Positions 36,289-47,057 of a DNA stretch of 64,000 nucleotides are shown piece by piece. Numbering within the stretch: position 1 is the first letter of the stretch; each line of letters begins with the position of its first letter. The notes beneath the pieces were generated by a model. The model had not been told where the DNA came from. It searched no databases and saw only the letters and a list, made by a program, of their open reading frames with translations. The translations under genes were made by a program, and so were the position numbers. Source of the DNA: Oscheius dolichura (taxonomy: Eukaryota; Nematoda; Chromadorea; Rhabditida; Rhabditidae); contig OW051497.1 of assembly GCA_932521035.1 (NCBI GenBank), forward strand, positions 9,362,001-9,426,000, in the 5' to 3' direction.

Positions 36289-37996
36289 GCTGAAAACTAA
36301 CGTTGGTTGAAGACAAATGGGAAGAGTGTAATCAAGGAATAAAAGAGTAGAGTACAGTAGCTAAAGGTTGGGGAGGGAAGAGGAAAGGTCACTCAAAGCA
36401 GACACAAATTTTTCCTGTCTCGGCATTCCAAAAATAACAAGGGGGCGGTGTGTGGTCAGAGACGATGAACTGGCGGATGTTGCTGGATATTGTAAGGACT
36501 CTCCGAGGACGCCACTGTTCCTCGGCAGCATCTGTGCCATCTTTGATTAATGGGAGGCAGATCGCAAACGGTGTGTAAAATACGCGTGGGTGAGAGAAAC
36601 ACCGCCTCAGGCGACCTCCTCAAAAACGGGATATTGGTGAAAAACAATGGATTTCGCCTGTTGAAATGATCTTAGCTCCGCTGGACTGACCGGAGGGGAT
36701 CTTATTACCTCGACCGGAGGACAACTCGTTTGCGGAAGGTTTTTCGCTGGTCGGCGAAGGAGCGAGAGTGTAAAAGCGGAGAAAAAGCAAAGTAATAAAG
36801 AATAGGAGCTCTGGTGAGGTGCTGGTCTGGTACCCTCGTAAAATTTCTCTACTATACCAGTTTTCCAGCTTAATAGTGTAGGAAATGGAGTTGGTACTTC
36901 CATGCCAATAACACCTTCTAAAGGGCTGCCCTATCATGGGCTTCAAAAGAAGACTCAGAAATGAAGGGGGCGAAAGGGAACAACGGGGAGCAGAGCAGAG
37001 GACAAGTGGCTCTGGGGCGTATCAGGTCCAGATGCTGTAGCACAGAAATGCGTAGTAAAATCGGTCGTCAACAAGAAAGAGGATACTTTGACACAATCTC
37101 AAAACAGTCCTGCCCACCCTCGAGATTACTTTTACTACAGACGCCCTAGAGTTCCTTCAAAATGCCTTCAGAAAGCAGGAAAACCTACTGAAGGACTACT
37201 GTATCTTTTGAAAACATCTCAAAGAACTAGAAGCTGGTGTGTTTTGGTCCTCCTTTTCTTATGGAGCCTTATCCTGCGTAATACGGTCTAGATTCCCGTC
37301 AAATTCAGCCTAATTGTGCGGTAGACGAAACATGGGGAACACGGAAGTGCAATCGACGAAAAGTTATAAAAGAAAAGAAGCGGGATGAAAGCCTGCACAA
37401 TGCGAGAGTGCCTATGTTGAGCAACTGGCGTACCAATTAAGAGGACCTACGGTGTAATAAAAGAGATCACAGCGAGAAGGAGGGATCCCCAGTAAACACC
37501 CACTCTCCACGTAGATAGTGATTTTTGGATAGATTATTGGAAAAATTCAAGGGAAACAAAGGTAGCTCTGCTGAGAACTTCAACATTTCCTATCCCGCGT
37601 CTTCCCAGGGCACATGTTTGTCGATAAACCAGTAGAATAAGTGTTTCCCTCAGCCTAAAAATTGGCCACATGTGGTTGGCTCGCAAATTTACACAAAAAC
37701 CAAAACGTTTTCTTAATCACCATAATTCTAATATTCTTCTTTTCGTTCTTTTCTATTACCTTGTCTGTCTGTTCGCCGGAGTTGGCTACATTTTGGCCCA
37801 AAACAAAAATGTACTTATCCGTGCCACGTTGTTTGCCATGCATTAGTACAGCCGCTATCATAATCCTGTGAATCATTCGTTGGAGAAAAAAACACACTAA
37901 AACGTTAAGCTGCATCAGGCACAATTCCAAGGATGGACCGAGAGATCACACAAATTTCAAGCGTGTTGTACAACTGATTTCATAACATTTATGAAT
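36289..37996. other. Intergenic: troponin I 5' region and hydrolase 3' region
   Basis: About 1.7 kb. An acceptor-like CAG at 36290-36292 lies one base before the troponin ATG. Frames at 36607-36946 (minus) and 36961-37291 (plus) overlap in several registers with no splice partners, so I do not call a gene. Muscle promoter elements cannot be named from sequence alone. Confidence 0.5.
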
Positions 37997-39878
37997 TTAC
38001 AAATTAAAACAGAAAATGAGAAGGGTTAAAAAAGAAACGGAAGTTCTGGAAACAAAGGAAGGAGGAGGAGAAGGAGTTGGGTTGAAGCTGGCCGAAGGCA
38101 TTTTGAAGTCGACGTTGCTTCCAGGGAACGGAGAATTGTAGTAAGCGCCGAAGGAGGCCTTCCACTCCGAGTCAATCCTCTTGACGAATTGATCATATTT
38201 GCCCGTGGCTTTAAGATATTTTCTTGTTAGATCCACAATGCCACCGTTAATAGCCAGGACGGTGGTAATCTTAGAATCCCAAGTCTGGACAGGAGAGATC
38301 ATCGACCCGTCACTCCAAATGGATTCAGTTGAACCCTGAGGACCTGGAAGATATAGAGAGTTTTCCCGAGATTCGAGTTGAAACCTTGCATCCGGGGACC
38401 AGCCAACATATTAGCATACCAAGCAAGTCCGACTCCTCTGGTTGTATTATGCAAAATTAGAGGATAAGCGCCGTAAGGAGTGAACAGGTCGTTTGTCTCG
38501 ATCTGACCAGTTTTCAAGATGCCCGTTGTATTGTACACGTACCGGCTCGAATGAAATACTGGCAATTCCACAATTACTGACATAGGCAGGATAGTCCGTG
38601 GTCAAATCAGCATTAGACTCTTCAGTAACATTAGTGACAGCGGCAAAGAGTCCAGGGTACTTATTTGTCCACGAATGATACGCGCGTACTCTCTCGCCAT
38701 TCAAGTAAAGCTGAATCGTTTCTTACAAACGTTAGTAATGTAATCCTTACCCTGTTAGCAATGTCTACGTCGAAATAGGGCAATTCCATAAATTTCCACT
38801 GCTCGTGGCTTGAGAATGTGTGTCCCTTTTGGACAGTAATGACCTCGTTGTTGGGGAGAGAATAATTAGCCGGGATGGCTTTGCCTCTCTTTGTCACCCA
38901 AATTTGGTTCTTTATATCATCAGGATTAGCAACGTCGCTCCAGTTACCATACAGTTCCACGAAGAGAGTGAAAAGCTCTCCTTCATACGGGTCATCCTAG
39001 ACACCTGTTATTAAACGAGTAGTTCTAGATTACCAGATAATAGGACGTCGTGTTGTAAGTCTGCTTCCATGGATTTGCTTTGATATCTGGGATGGCTGAC
39101 TCAGCGGAATGGCACTTCATCGTGTCGTTGTAGAAGATATGAACACCGGTGTTGGCCAGCAGGTCCAAATAGGCTTGGTACCTGGTAGCAAGAGCGGTAG
39201 TTTGGTTAGTCTTGGCATCAGTCAACGCTTGAACGGCTGCAGCAATACTCCATATCTAAAATGTAGTAGCTACAAGAAGACAAGCCAGCGAACCATTTCT
39301 CCATTGTCCAACGACGGCACACGATCGTTCCAGTTACTCAAAAGAGAAGCGCCATTGTCATCAACATGGTACCACGGAAGATATCCACCAAATCCGGGAT
39401 ATTGCATGTTCCATTTCTCGTAGGAGCCTATTTTCTTCGTTAGCTGGTCAAGCAGATAGTTATCCAGGTTTCCTTGCCAAATAGCAGGCATGGCAGAGGT
39501 GAAAAATAGTCTGGCCTTTTCTGCCCCACTTATAGCTAGGGCTAGTAATCCAAGATGAACGGACTCCTTGGAAGCAGCTGAGAAGTCGTGTAGCTTGTAC
39601 GGCAAGCCAGTATCGTAGTGAATCCAAGCTCCTAAAAGTTGACATTAAAAAGAATAAGAATACTTACCGTCATAAACTAGTCCACTGGCATAGTTTATAC
39701 CGAGCATGTCCGTTGCAAAACGGCCTTCCCAAGTCATCACATCGTTTATAAAGGCATCTTGCACCGCTGGCTTCGTTGCGATGTCCTCGATGCTGTACTT
39801 TTGCATGAAGTTGAAACTGTACTCGGGCTGTCCCGCCACGACATAAACAAGAAGGATACCCAGCAACGGCGCCCACAT
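37997..39878 (-). CDS. Secreted (alpha/alpha)6 glycoside hydrolase, GH162/GH144-like candidate
   Basis: Starts with a signal peptide (MWAPLLGILLVYVVAG) four bases after an acceptor. Six or more exons join over introns of about 40-50 bases. The catalytic-type region reads FATDMLGINYASGLVYDG, WIHYDTGLPYKLHDFSAASK, WQGNLDNYLLDQLTKKIGSY, then YPGFGGYLPWYHVDDNGASL and VPSLDNGEMIWSIAAAVQAL. Later come FSSHEQWKFMELPYFDVDI and TPYGAYPLILHNTTRGVGLA. The GG.LPW...VPSLDNGE.. pattern resembles endo-beta-1,2-glucanase-type barrels (GH144/GH162, glycoamylase-like), where GF....W..S.DTA is typical. Several Asn-glycosylation sites and a Pro/Ser stalk with hydrophobic end (SVSFLTLLIFCFNL) suggest an exported, perhaps GPI-anchored, enzyme. 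Family is inferred from pattern; substrate is not known. Confidence 0.6.
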
Positions 39879-40197
39879 CTCTCTAGAAAATGTTGAAAAA
39901 TAAATCAAGAACTATGCTGATAAGTAGAAGAGAAAATGCCACTGTGTTGCCGATGGCTGCGTCAATTATCTTATCATAAAGAAGAGATTAACCATGCGTT
40001 TCACGCTGGGGTTCAAGAAAGCACAAAAATGACCGAGAATCTATTTATTGAAGTGATCAGACCAACGACCAGACATGTCTCTATCGAAAGATGACGACTT
40101 CAATAAAAAGTTGTGTTGAAGGATGCCAGCATGTCGGATGTAGATGGCTTCGATCGTTTGCAGAGCGCGACGAGTACTGTAAAATAAAGATAAACGT

Positions 40198-40516
40198 CTA
40201 ATGAGCAGCTCTTGTTTTTTTGGATGATATCCTCCTCGTTGGAGACCAACAGTCTAGAAATTGTTTGAAGACGAGAGGAAAACACACGTTTATTTATATA
40301 CAACAATTTTCCCGCTTTATCAAAGAACATGGAAGCTGTATAGACACTGGGTAAGATGGAATGACGTAGTAGAGGATAGTAACGAACCGGTCCATTGACA
40401 ATTCTTTTTATACCGAGCTGTCCAGTATGTTGTTCATATTTGAGCTGGACTGTTCCCCTTTTTGTGAGATACCTAGAACAACACTTTAAATTGCGTACTG
40501 GCAATGTAGGCAACAT
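40198..40516 (-). CDS. Small basic protein of about 94 residues, unrecognised
   Basis: Two exons joined by a 34-base intron (40254-40287). Starts MLPTLPVRNLKCCSRYLTKR, a basic N terminus compatible with mitochondrial import, continues KRIVNGPVRYYPLLRHSILP and ends SPTRRISSKKTRAAH. The composition resembles small mitochondrial ribosomal or respiratory-chain proteins but I cannot name one. Weak support; a non-coding stretch with chance frame is possible. Confidence 0.35.
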
Positions 40517-41596
40517 AAAAGAAGAAATCTACCGAAATATCACTTCCTCGTCACCTGCTAGTGACCTAACGTTGTCTACACTGCCGGTCGTTGTAACGTT
40601 TCTGCCCTCCAAATCATCTTCCCCTTACGATTGCCAATACAATAAAGTTTGGAATTTCCCCTCTGTTGTTTTTAGGCTCTTCTGGAGCCCTCTATTTCGG
40701 GAAAATTTGAAGAAATGCTCAATTTCTGCATGCCCATTAGCTAATGGGACAACCTAATGGATTTTGAGTGCTCTTGGAGGTTCAAGAAAACAAATTCCCC
40801 TGCCCCTACATCTTTTACTGGTCGTATTCCAACTGACTCAGCCTGGGTTGTAAGACGCCAATTGTCCAAATACGCTGAAAAGTGACACCAGACAGAGGTG
40901 CCGTAAAGTGTTCCACCTTTTGCCACTTTCAGCAGTTTCAGTTGCAAAGAACTGGAATCATTTTTTGCCTCCTCTTTCGTTTTGCAAAGGATAAGGCCGA
41001 ACGAACAACTTCCGCCTGGAGAATTTCCGTGTTTCCAGAGAAATATAACAAGCCAGACCATCCACCTCCTCGGGCGGCGGCGGCTCGGCGTCCACTGCGA
41101 GAGACTCAGCTCTATGCTGCTTTAGGTTTGGCCGCGCGCCATGCCCCGCCCCGCGACAAAGAAGGTCGACTGTGCACAGTTACACGAACACGAAAGGCTT
41201 TTCTTGTTCCCCGTTGCCGACGGGAGACTTTCCCTTCCTCCCGTCTTTTTGAGTCAGAGATGGCGCTGTTTTTGCAGAAAGATAATTATTCTAATTATCA
41301 AGCGCCGCCAATTCACATTCCATCCCGGTCGCAATCCATGTTATTTCTCCCGTTCCCGGTTGTCACCTTTCCTGTCAAATCCACACCGCCGTTCGCCCCG
41401 CGGGCTTATGTTGTGTCAGACTTTTTCCCAGGGCTCTGAGTATTCAAAACGCCGTAAACATCCTCCTCTTGTGACATTATTATTATTTCTACTTTTTCTC
41501 TCCCCCTCGCTTGATATTCTCGAGACAGCCTCTTTCATCATATCTACGACCTATCGATCAGTCTGTGTTTTATAGATGCCTCCCACATAGATATAG
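40517..41596. other. Intergenic
   Basis: About 1.1 kb upstream of prominin. Overlapping frames on both strands (40741-41061 minus, 40882-41439 and 41141-41575 plus) have basic, compositionally odd translations without domains; I take them as chance. The prominin promoter should be here. An acceptor-like TTTTATAG ends about 22 bases before the prominin ATG. Confidence 0.5.
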
Positions 41597-44500
41597 ATGC
41601 GTTGGTCAGTGTTACTGCTGAGTATTGCCGGCTCTCAGGCCATGGAATTTACTCCTTACGTTTCCTCCGAGCAATACAAATGTGGTGCTTTTCTGGACGG
41701 ACGATATGAGGATATGGCCCTGAGTCTGTATTATTCCGCAATTGATCAATTTATCTCCTGGATCTCTATACCATTTCCTCATGCAGGTTCGTGCCTCAGC
41801 TCTTTTTCCAAAGCTCGATGATGATGTTTGTAAACCCCATAGTCGTAAATCGTCTCCCCTGGTTTCATCAAGCTTTTTCTTTGCCTTTAATCGGGTTTCC
41901 CACGCAACAGCATCGATTCCATCCTCGTTTTTTGCCGATCTCGATAATTGCTTCTTTCGGGCGGAAAACACTGTCCAACCAGGCAGAGAGAAAGAGAGGA
42001 GACCATGTATAGTCGCAGCCAGCAGCAGCTGAGGGAAGTAAATCAAAATAAGAACTTGAGCAATCAGCATAAATCCACTTGAAAGATTCTTCGCTGCCTA
42101 GTCATTAGCGAGGGTCTGGGTCGGAGTAAACCTCCCCCCTCATAATAAACTGATTTTATTTATCCGAGGCGCGTAGTACTAATGAGGTAATAGCAGATAT
42201 CGCTATGGACAAACACTCAACGGGGAGCCACCGATTGACCAGCAGGTCCCTGCTCTCAGGCTCTTTCTGCAGGTGTTCTATGACTAGGACAAAAAACAAA
42301 CAGAATATGAAACAACCGATCCGGTTCCCCTACTGACTACTGGTGTATTTTCAGATCTTCTCTCAAATAAAGCACTAGCCGGTGATCTCAACGAGTGGGA
42401 AAGGTCGATCAGGACAAAACACAACGACGTGAGTAGTGAGCCCCTGCCTTTGTTTCCTTTGTAGTACGCGGTTCTCCCCTCTGTTACTCATCACATACTC
42501 TTCCCCCTGCGGTTTTGTTTGACTGCGATTTCACGTACGTTCGGCTAACTCGGACGACCAACAGATTATCGGAAGTGACCCGTGCAACCGGACGAGAGAG
42601 TCCCTCTCATTCATTCCTTACACACTGATAATCAGAAAGTACACAATTAGTATAGCCAAGACAAGGACCGCTTTAAAATTTGAATCCCGGATTGTACTGA
42701 TTTCACTGCCTGGCACGTGGCGGCGGTAGTGTTGCGACCCTGTATCACTACCTCCGGAACCCCGCGGGGGATAATCTTTCCTGCCCCACTTTCCTATCCG
42801 TGTTCAACATCCCGAGTCGGTAACCGCAATAACGCTTTAACGCCTCAATGAATGAGACATAATATTGGGGGATCGGCAACGTGTATACGAACCGGGTAGT
42901 AGTGATATCTCCCTCCGTGCTCGTTATGCAGTTTGCAAGCAACGAGTCTTGCGGGTCGGAAATTCAATCCGACCGTTCTGTTGACTTCGAGGGTCTATAA
43001 TTACAATGGATTGTCTCCAGATTTTGGGCTATAAGCTGACGGAACAAAAGGATTTTTTTCTCGATACGCGAGAGACTTTTTCCGTCATTGCGGGAGAGAA
43101 AAAATGTCATGGCCGTTTCGCTCCCACCTGCGAAGTTTCAAATAAAATAAATTTCAAGGACCGTTAGATCTCGACTATCTTTTGCCATGATCATCACTTA
43201 AAATTTACATAAGAATCAGTAGGAATGAGGCGTGACTGATCGTGAAGAGATCAAGGCGCGGGCGGCTCTCTTTGAGAACCGTGACGCGGCCCTTTGAGCA
43301 GGCTGGGGCCTTAGGTGTTGCGTAACAAGAAGTTACCACCGCAAACATGAGTCGCGCGTGCCGATTACATCGACCGACAAAGGAGTAAAAGAACAATAAT
43401 TGCCTACTGGTTTTACTTTTCAGTGGATCCAATGGCAAAGTGGCTGGATCATTTTTGCCGGGAGTCTCTTACTATTGGGATTGGTATTTCCTCTACTTTA
43501 CATTGTCTACAGGTAGGAGAGGGAGTCCCGAACAGAAAAGGCCGTTCCTTCAGGTGTATTCTCTGTTGTTGTGCGTCCAAAGACATCTCAACTGACAGAA
43601 AATTGGACGGCTGTAAACGGAGCTGCTTCAACATTTTTATTACCATTTTTATCATCTTGGATGTGTAAGTGTCCGTTTCCTTTTTTGCCTCATTGGTCAC
43701 TCTTATTTCTTCACCTTGAAACCGGTCCACTTATTGTAAAATTCTCCTTCGGCGTCTGGTCATGTTGAGGAGAAAAATACGTGTATGTACTCGAGATTTT
43801 TCAGCTTTGCCGCAGCAACTGTCCTTGTCAGCTCCCAATATGCACAGTACGGAATGTCTGAACTACCGAATAGGCTCAGTCATTGTGTGGACGACCTACA
43901 ATTATATAAGAGGGACACCGATACGGTACGAGTGGTTGATTCAATTCAAGGACAAGTGGTGAAATATTACAGAGGATACGCAAATTGCTTATTGACGACT
44001 ATCAGACCTTGAACAAGTCCATGAATAAGATGCTGGCGCAAGCTGGGCAGAATGTGGTGGGCAGGGTGAAGAAACTGACAGGGGCTCAGGCCATTGATAC
44101 CCTGCTGAATATCAGTGATAGTAAGAAACTTCATCGGCTCCTCTATATTACTTTTTTTCAGACGCGGGTAAAGTTCAAAACGTTCTGCACGTTTTACGGA
44201 ATCAGATTAGTTCAATTAATGATGATGCTTCCAAATTTGAGGTGCATTTCCTTACCTTCGGATAGTAACCTTCCCTTTTAGGTGGAATTTAACCGACTGA
44301 AAAAAACGGCAACGGATGAGCTGCTAGAGTGTGTTCAAAATGAGGTGGACACGATTAAAGCTGTATGCCACAGAGCAGAGAAACTTCTATCTGGAGTCCA
44401 TACTTCTCGACTTCGCCTTGATAGCGTTGGTATTCCTCTACTTTCGGTTATTGGTTGTTACAGGAATTATTGCCGACAAAGAATGAGGAAGCATTAAACA

Positions 44501-46553
44501 GGATTATCAATACCAACATCTCCAAGGCTTTGTCTTTTTCAATTTCACAATTCTCAAACATCGAAGAGACCTTACAACGGGAGATTGATTCAAAAATACA
44601 TGGTCAAACTTTCTTTGTCCAAACAATAAGCTTTGATTTTTAGCTGCCCAGAACACGTTGCGACAAATTGGAGACGATCTTTTCGTGGTGGCCGAGACGA
44701 TTTCCACACAGATAAGACAGGCGAGTATGACCGAAGGGGAAAAAGTTTAACTAACGATGGTTCATAACGCCTCAATGAGTATAGTTTTAGGTCAACTTCG
44801 ATGATCTCTACACAGGGATTTCGAAGTTATCTGATGAAAAGAAAACACCATCTGTTAGATACGTAAAGATGGGGTAAGCATATTTATAAAAAAGGGTACA
44901 GTAGTCATTTAGATGGATCGCATCCATCGTTATTTCTGGTATCTTTATCCTCCTAGCTTCTGTTTTCCTGTTTGGATTGATTTTTGGAATTTGTGGAAGG
45001 AGACCGACCTACTACAATGATGACTGTTGTGTGAGGTCTAATGGAGGACGCTTCTACTCATGGTCAGGCAATCAAATTTCAGTTGAACTTCTTCTTTCAG
45101 TGGAATTTGGCTAACTATTACAATGTTCTTTACCCTATGCCTCTTCGCCGCCGTTATCCTCTTCTTTGTTGGAAACACTTCATACCTAATCTGTCAACCT
45201 CTTAGAGACCCACTTTCCCGCCCTGACATGATGGCTGTAAGTTTCTTTGACCTCAATGGAACTCAGCTTTTCTTATAGCTAGCGGAGAGGTACATCGATC
45301 TTTGGAAGCAAAAGCGAGAGTCACAAAACGAGTTCAACACCCTAATGGACACGAGAACGGCGGCAGATGTTATCAGAGCTTGTAGTAGAAACGAGACTTT
45401 CTATGAAATATTCGATTTCGATAAGAAGTACCACCTCAATCAACTCAAGGTACAGAATCATAAATATTCCAATCAAAAGCTTTGGTTATTCAGGACTTCG
45501 AAAGAGATGCGTATAATCAGTTGGAAACTTTCCTAGCTCAATCACTGTCTAACCTTCCTCCAGTCAATCCCATCTCCACGTTGGTGTCAGAAGAAGATGC
45601 CGCTGCTCTTGCGAAGTTAGCTGATACCAACCTGACTAGAATCAGCCGTCAAAGTCTTGAAAAGGTAGGCTTCGTCTAATTGCCTTTGAACAATAATTTC
45701 AGCTCAATGCTGCAATGCAAGAATTAGACCTTTCCGCGAAAGCTAAGGTGTTCCAAGACAGCATTGAGAATACTGGCAGTGGACGGCCGAAAGTTATTTC
45801 ATCCATTTTGGAGCAGATCGAGGAGATTGACTTCAGAATCACTATGCCATTGAGGGAGAAGATTGGAAATCTTTATAAGAATATTACCGCACTTGACTCC
45901 AAGTAAACTAGCTCTCTGTTCTAATCATTATGGACTTCAGATTCTCTGAGATGCAGGTTCCCGTCTCTACACTACTTTCTAAGCTTCGTCATGCTCAAGC
46001 ACTGCTTGTGGAGGACATAAAGAGCCACTTTGAAGCAGCCGCCAGGGAAGAACTCAACTCGACTGTGTCTCTTGTTGATCAGTATGTCTCTCATGTCAGA
46101 AAACAGGTATCTTAATTAGTTTATGAAAAGTAGAATTGTTTCCAGATGCAATCCGAAATTTCCTCCTGCAAGCCGATTTCTAAAATAGCAGAGTATTCCA
46201 CAGCTGCTCTCTGTTCCCAAACTATTGACCCCTTGAATGGCACCTGGATGGCAATGGTTTCAAGCATCATCTGCTTGATCTTCATTGTTTTCTTTGCAAC
46301 CTCACTCATGAATTTGTACAATAGGATGCACCCGTATCCTAAATAGTAGGAATTCTTCTTCTCATTCTTACCTATATCTTCATTTCAGTGTTGTAGAACC
46401 TCCATTGGATCATCACATGTCTTCTTTTATAACTGACACCTATGACACAAGGCAAAAACCGTAAGTATCCGCCTAAAACTACTGTAAGCGCCCGATTACA
46501 GCGGATATTCGAATTATTCATATACTGATGACTACCATAGAACATACCGATGA
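41597..46553 (+). CDS. prom: Prominin (CD133 family) pentaspan membrane protein
   Basis: Prominins are cholesterol-binding five-span proteins of plasma-membrane protrusions. Signal sequence MRWSVLLLSIAGSQA is followed by the short N-terminal ectodomain. Two long introns (about 570 and 990 bases) lead to span 1 (GWIIFAGSLLLLGLVFPLLY, about 43450), a Cys-rich turn (CILCCCASKD), span 2 near 43620, then the first large loop (DDYQTLNKSMNKMLAQAGQN, later FSISQFSNIEETLQ). Spans 3 and 4 (SIVISGIFILLASVFLFGLI; TITMFFTLCLFAAVILFFVG) flank CGRRPTYYNDDCCVRSNGG. After ICQPLRDPLSRPD comes the second loop, ending EISSCKPISKIAEYSTAALC, then span 5 (MVSSIICLIFIVFFATSLM) and a Tyr-rich tail. Order, CKP motif and span pattern match the family. 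Sixteen or so exons with mainly 35-60 base introns. Confidence 0.93.
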
Positions 46554-47057
46554 CCCTCAGGATACTCAGAAAACGCGCCATAATTCTACTTATCAATCGA
46601 CTGTGATCAAATATATCACTTGCATTTTCAGTTGGTGATATGGGTATTACCATAAGAAGAAGATTTTTATATTAAAGATATTGCATCTTCTGTCATCGTC
46701 TTTTTGAAATCCATTACAATGCGCGCATAGTTATAATCGGAGAAAAGCGATTCGATCTTGTTTCATATCTCATAAAGATCTACGGCCCATTTCAAGACTG
46801 ACCCTCAGCTGTTCACTCAATTCCGCTTATTATTAGCTGCTGGGGAAGGGATTCCCCCTCTCTTCTTCTTCTGTTCACACTCTTTCCTCCTTAGCAAATT
46901 GTCTCCCGTAATTGGCTTTGCTTATATAGTTTATCGACCGCCTAAAGCCTTTTCTGGTTTTGAGGAGAGAGTCACACTTGTGCGGGGCATACAATACATT
47001 CTTCTTATTGCATCTTTTGACATCTGTGAAATCAATTCTCTTACAGATTGAAACCTA
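46554..47057. other. Intergenic between prominin and cuticlin genes
   Basis: About 500 bases, AT-rich. Nothing coding seen. A pyrimidine-rich acceptor TCTCTTACAG ends at 47046, eleven bases before the cuticlin start. Confidence 0.5.

Noticed and set aside
40882..41575. 185- and 144-codon overlapping plus frames upstream of prominin
   Set aside because: Overlap in two frames, basic low-similarity translation, no splice partners or domain.
41612..42070. 152-codon minus-strand open frame
   Set aside because: Antisense to prominin exon 1 and its first intron; no domain, and the sense reading is clearly coding.
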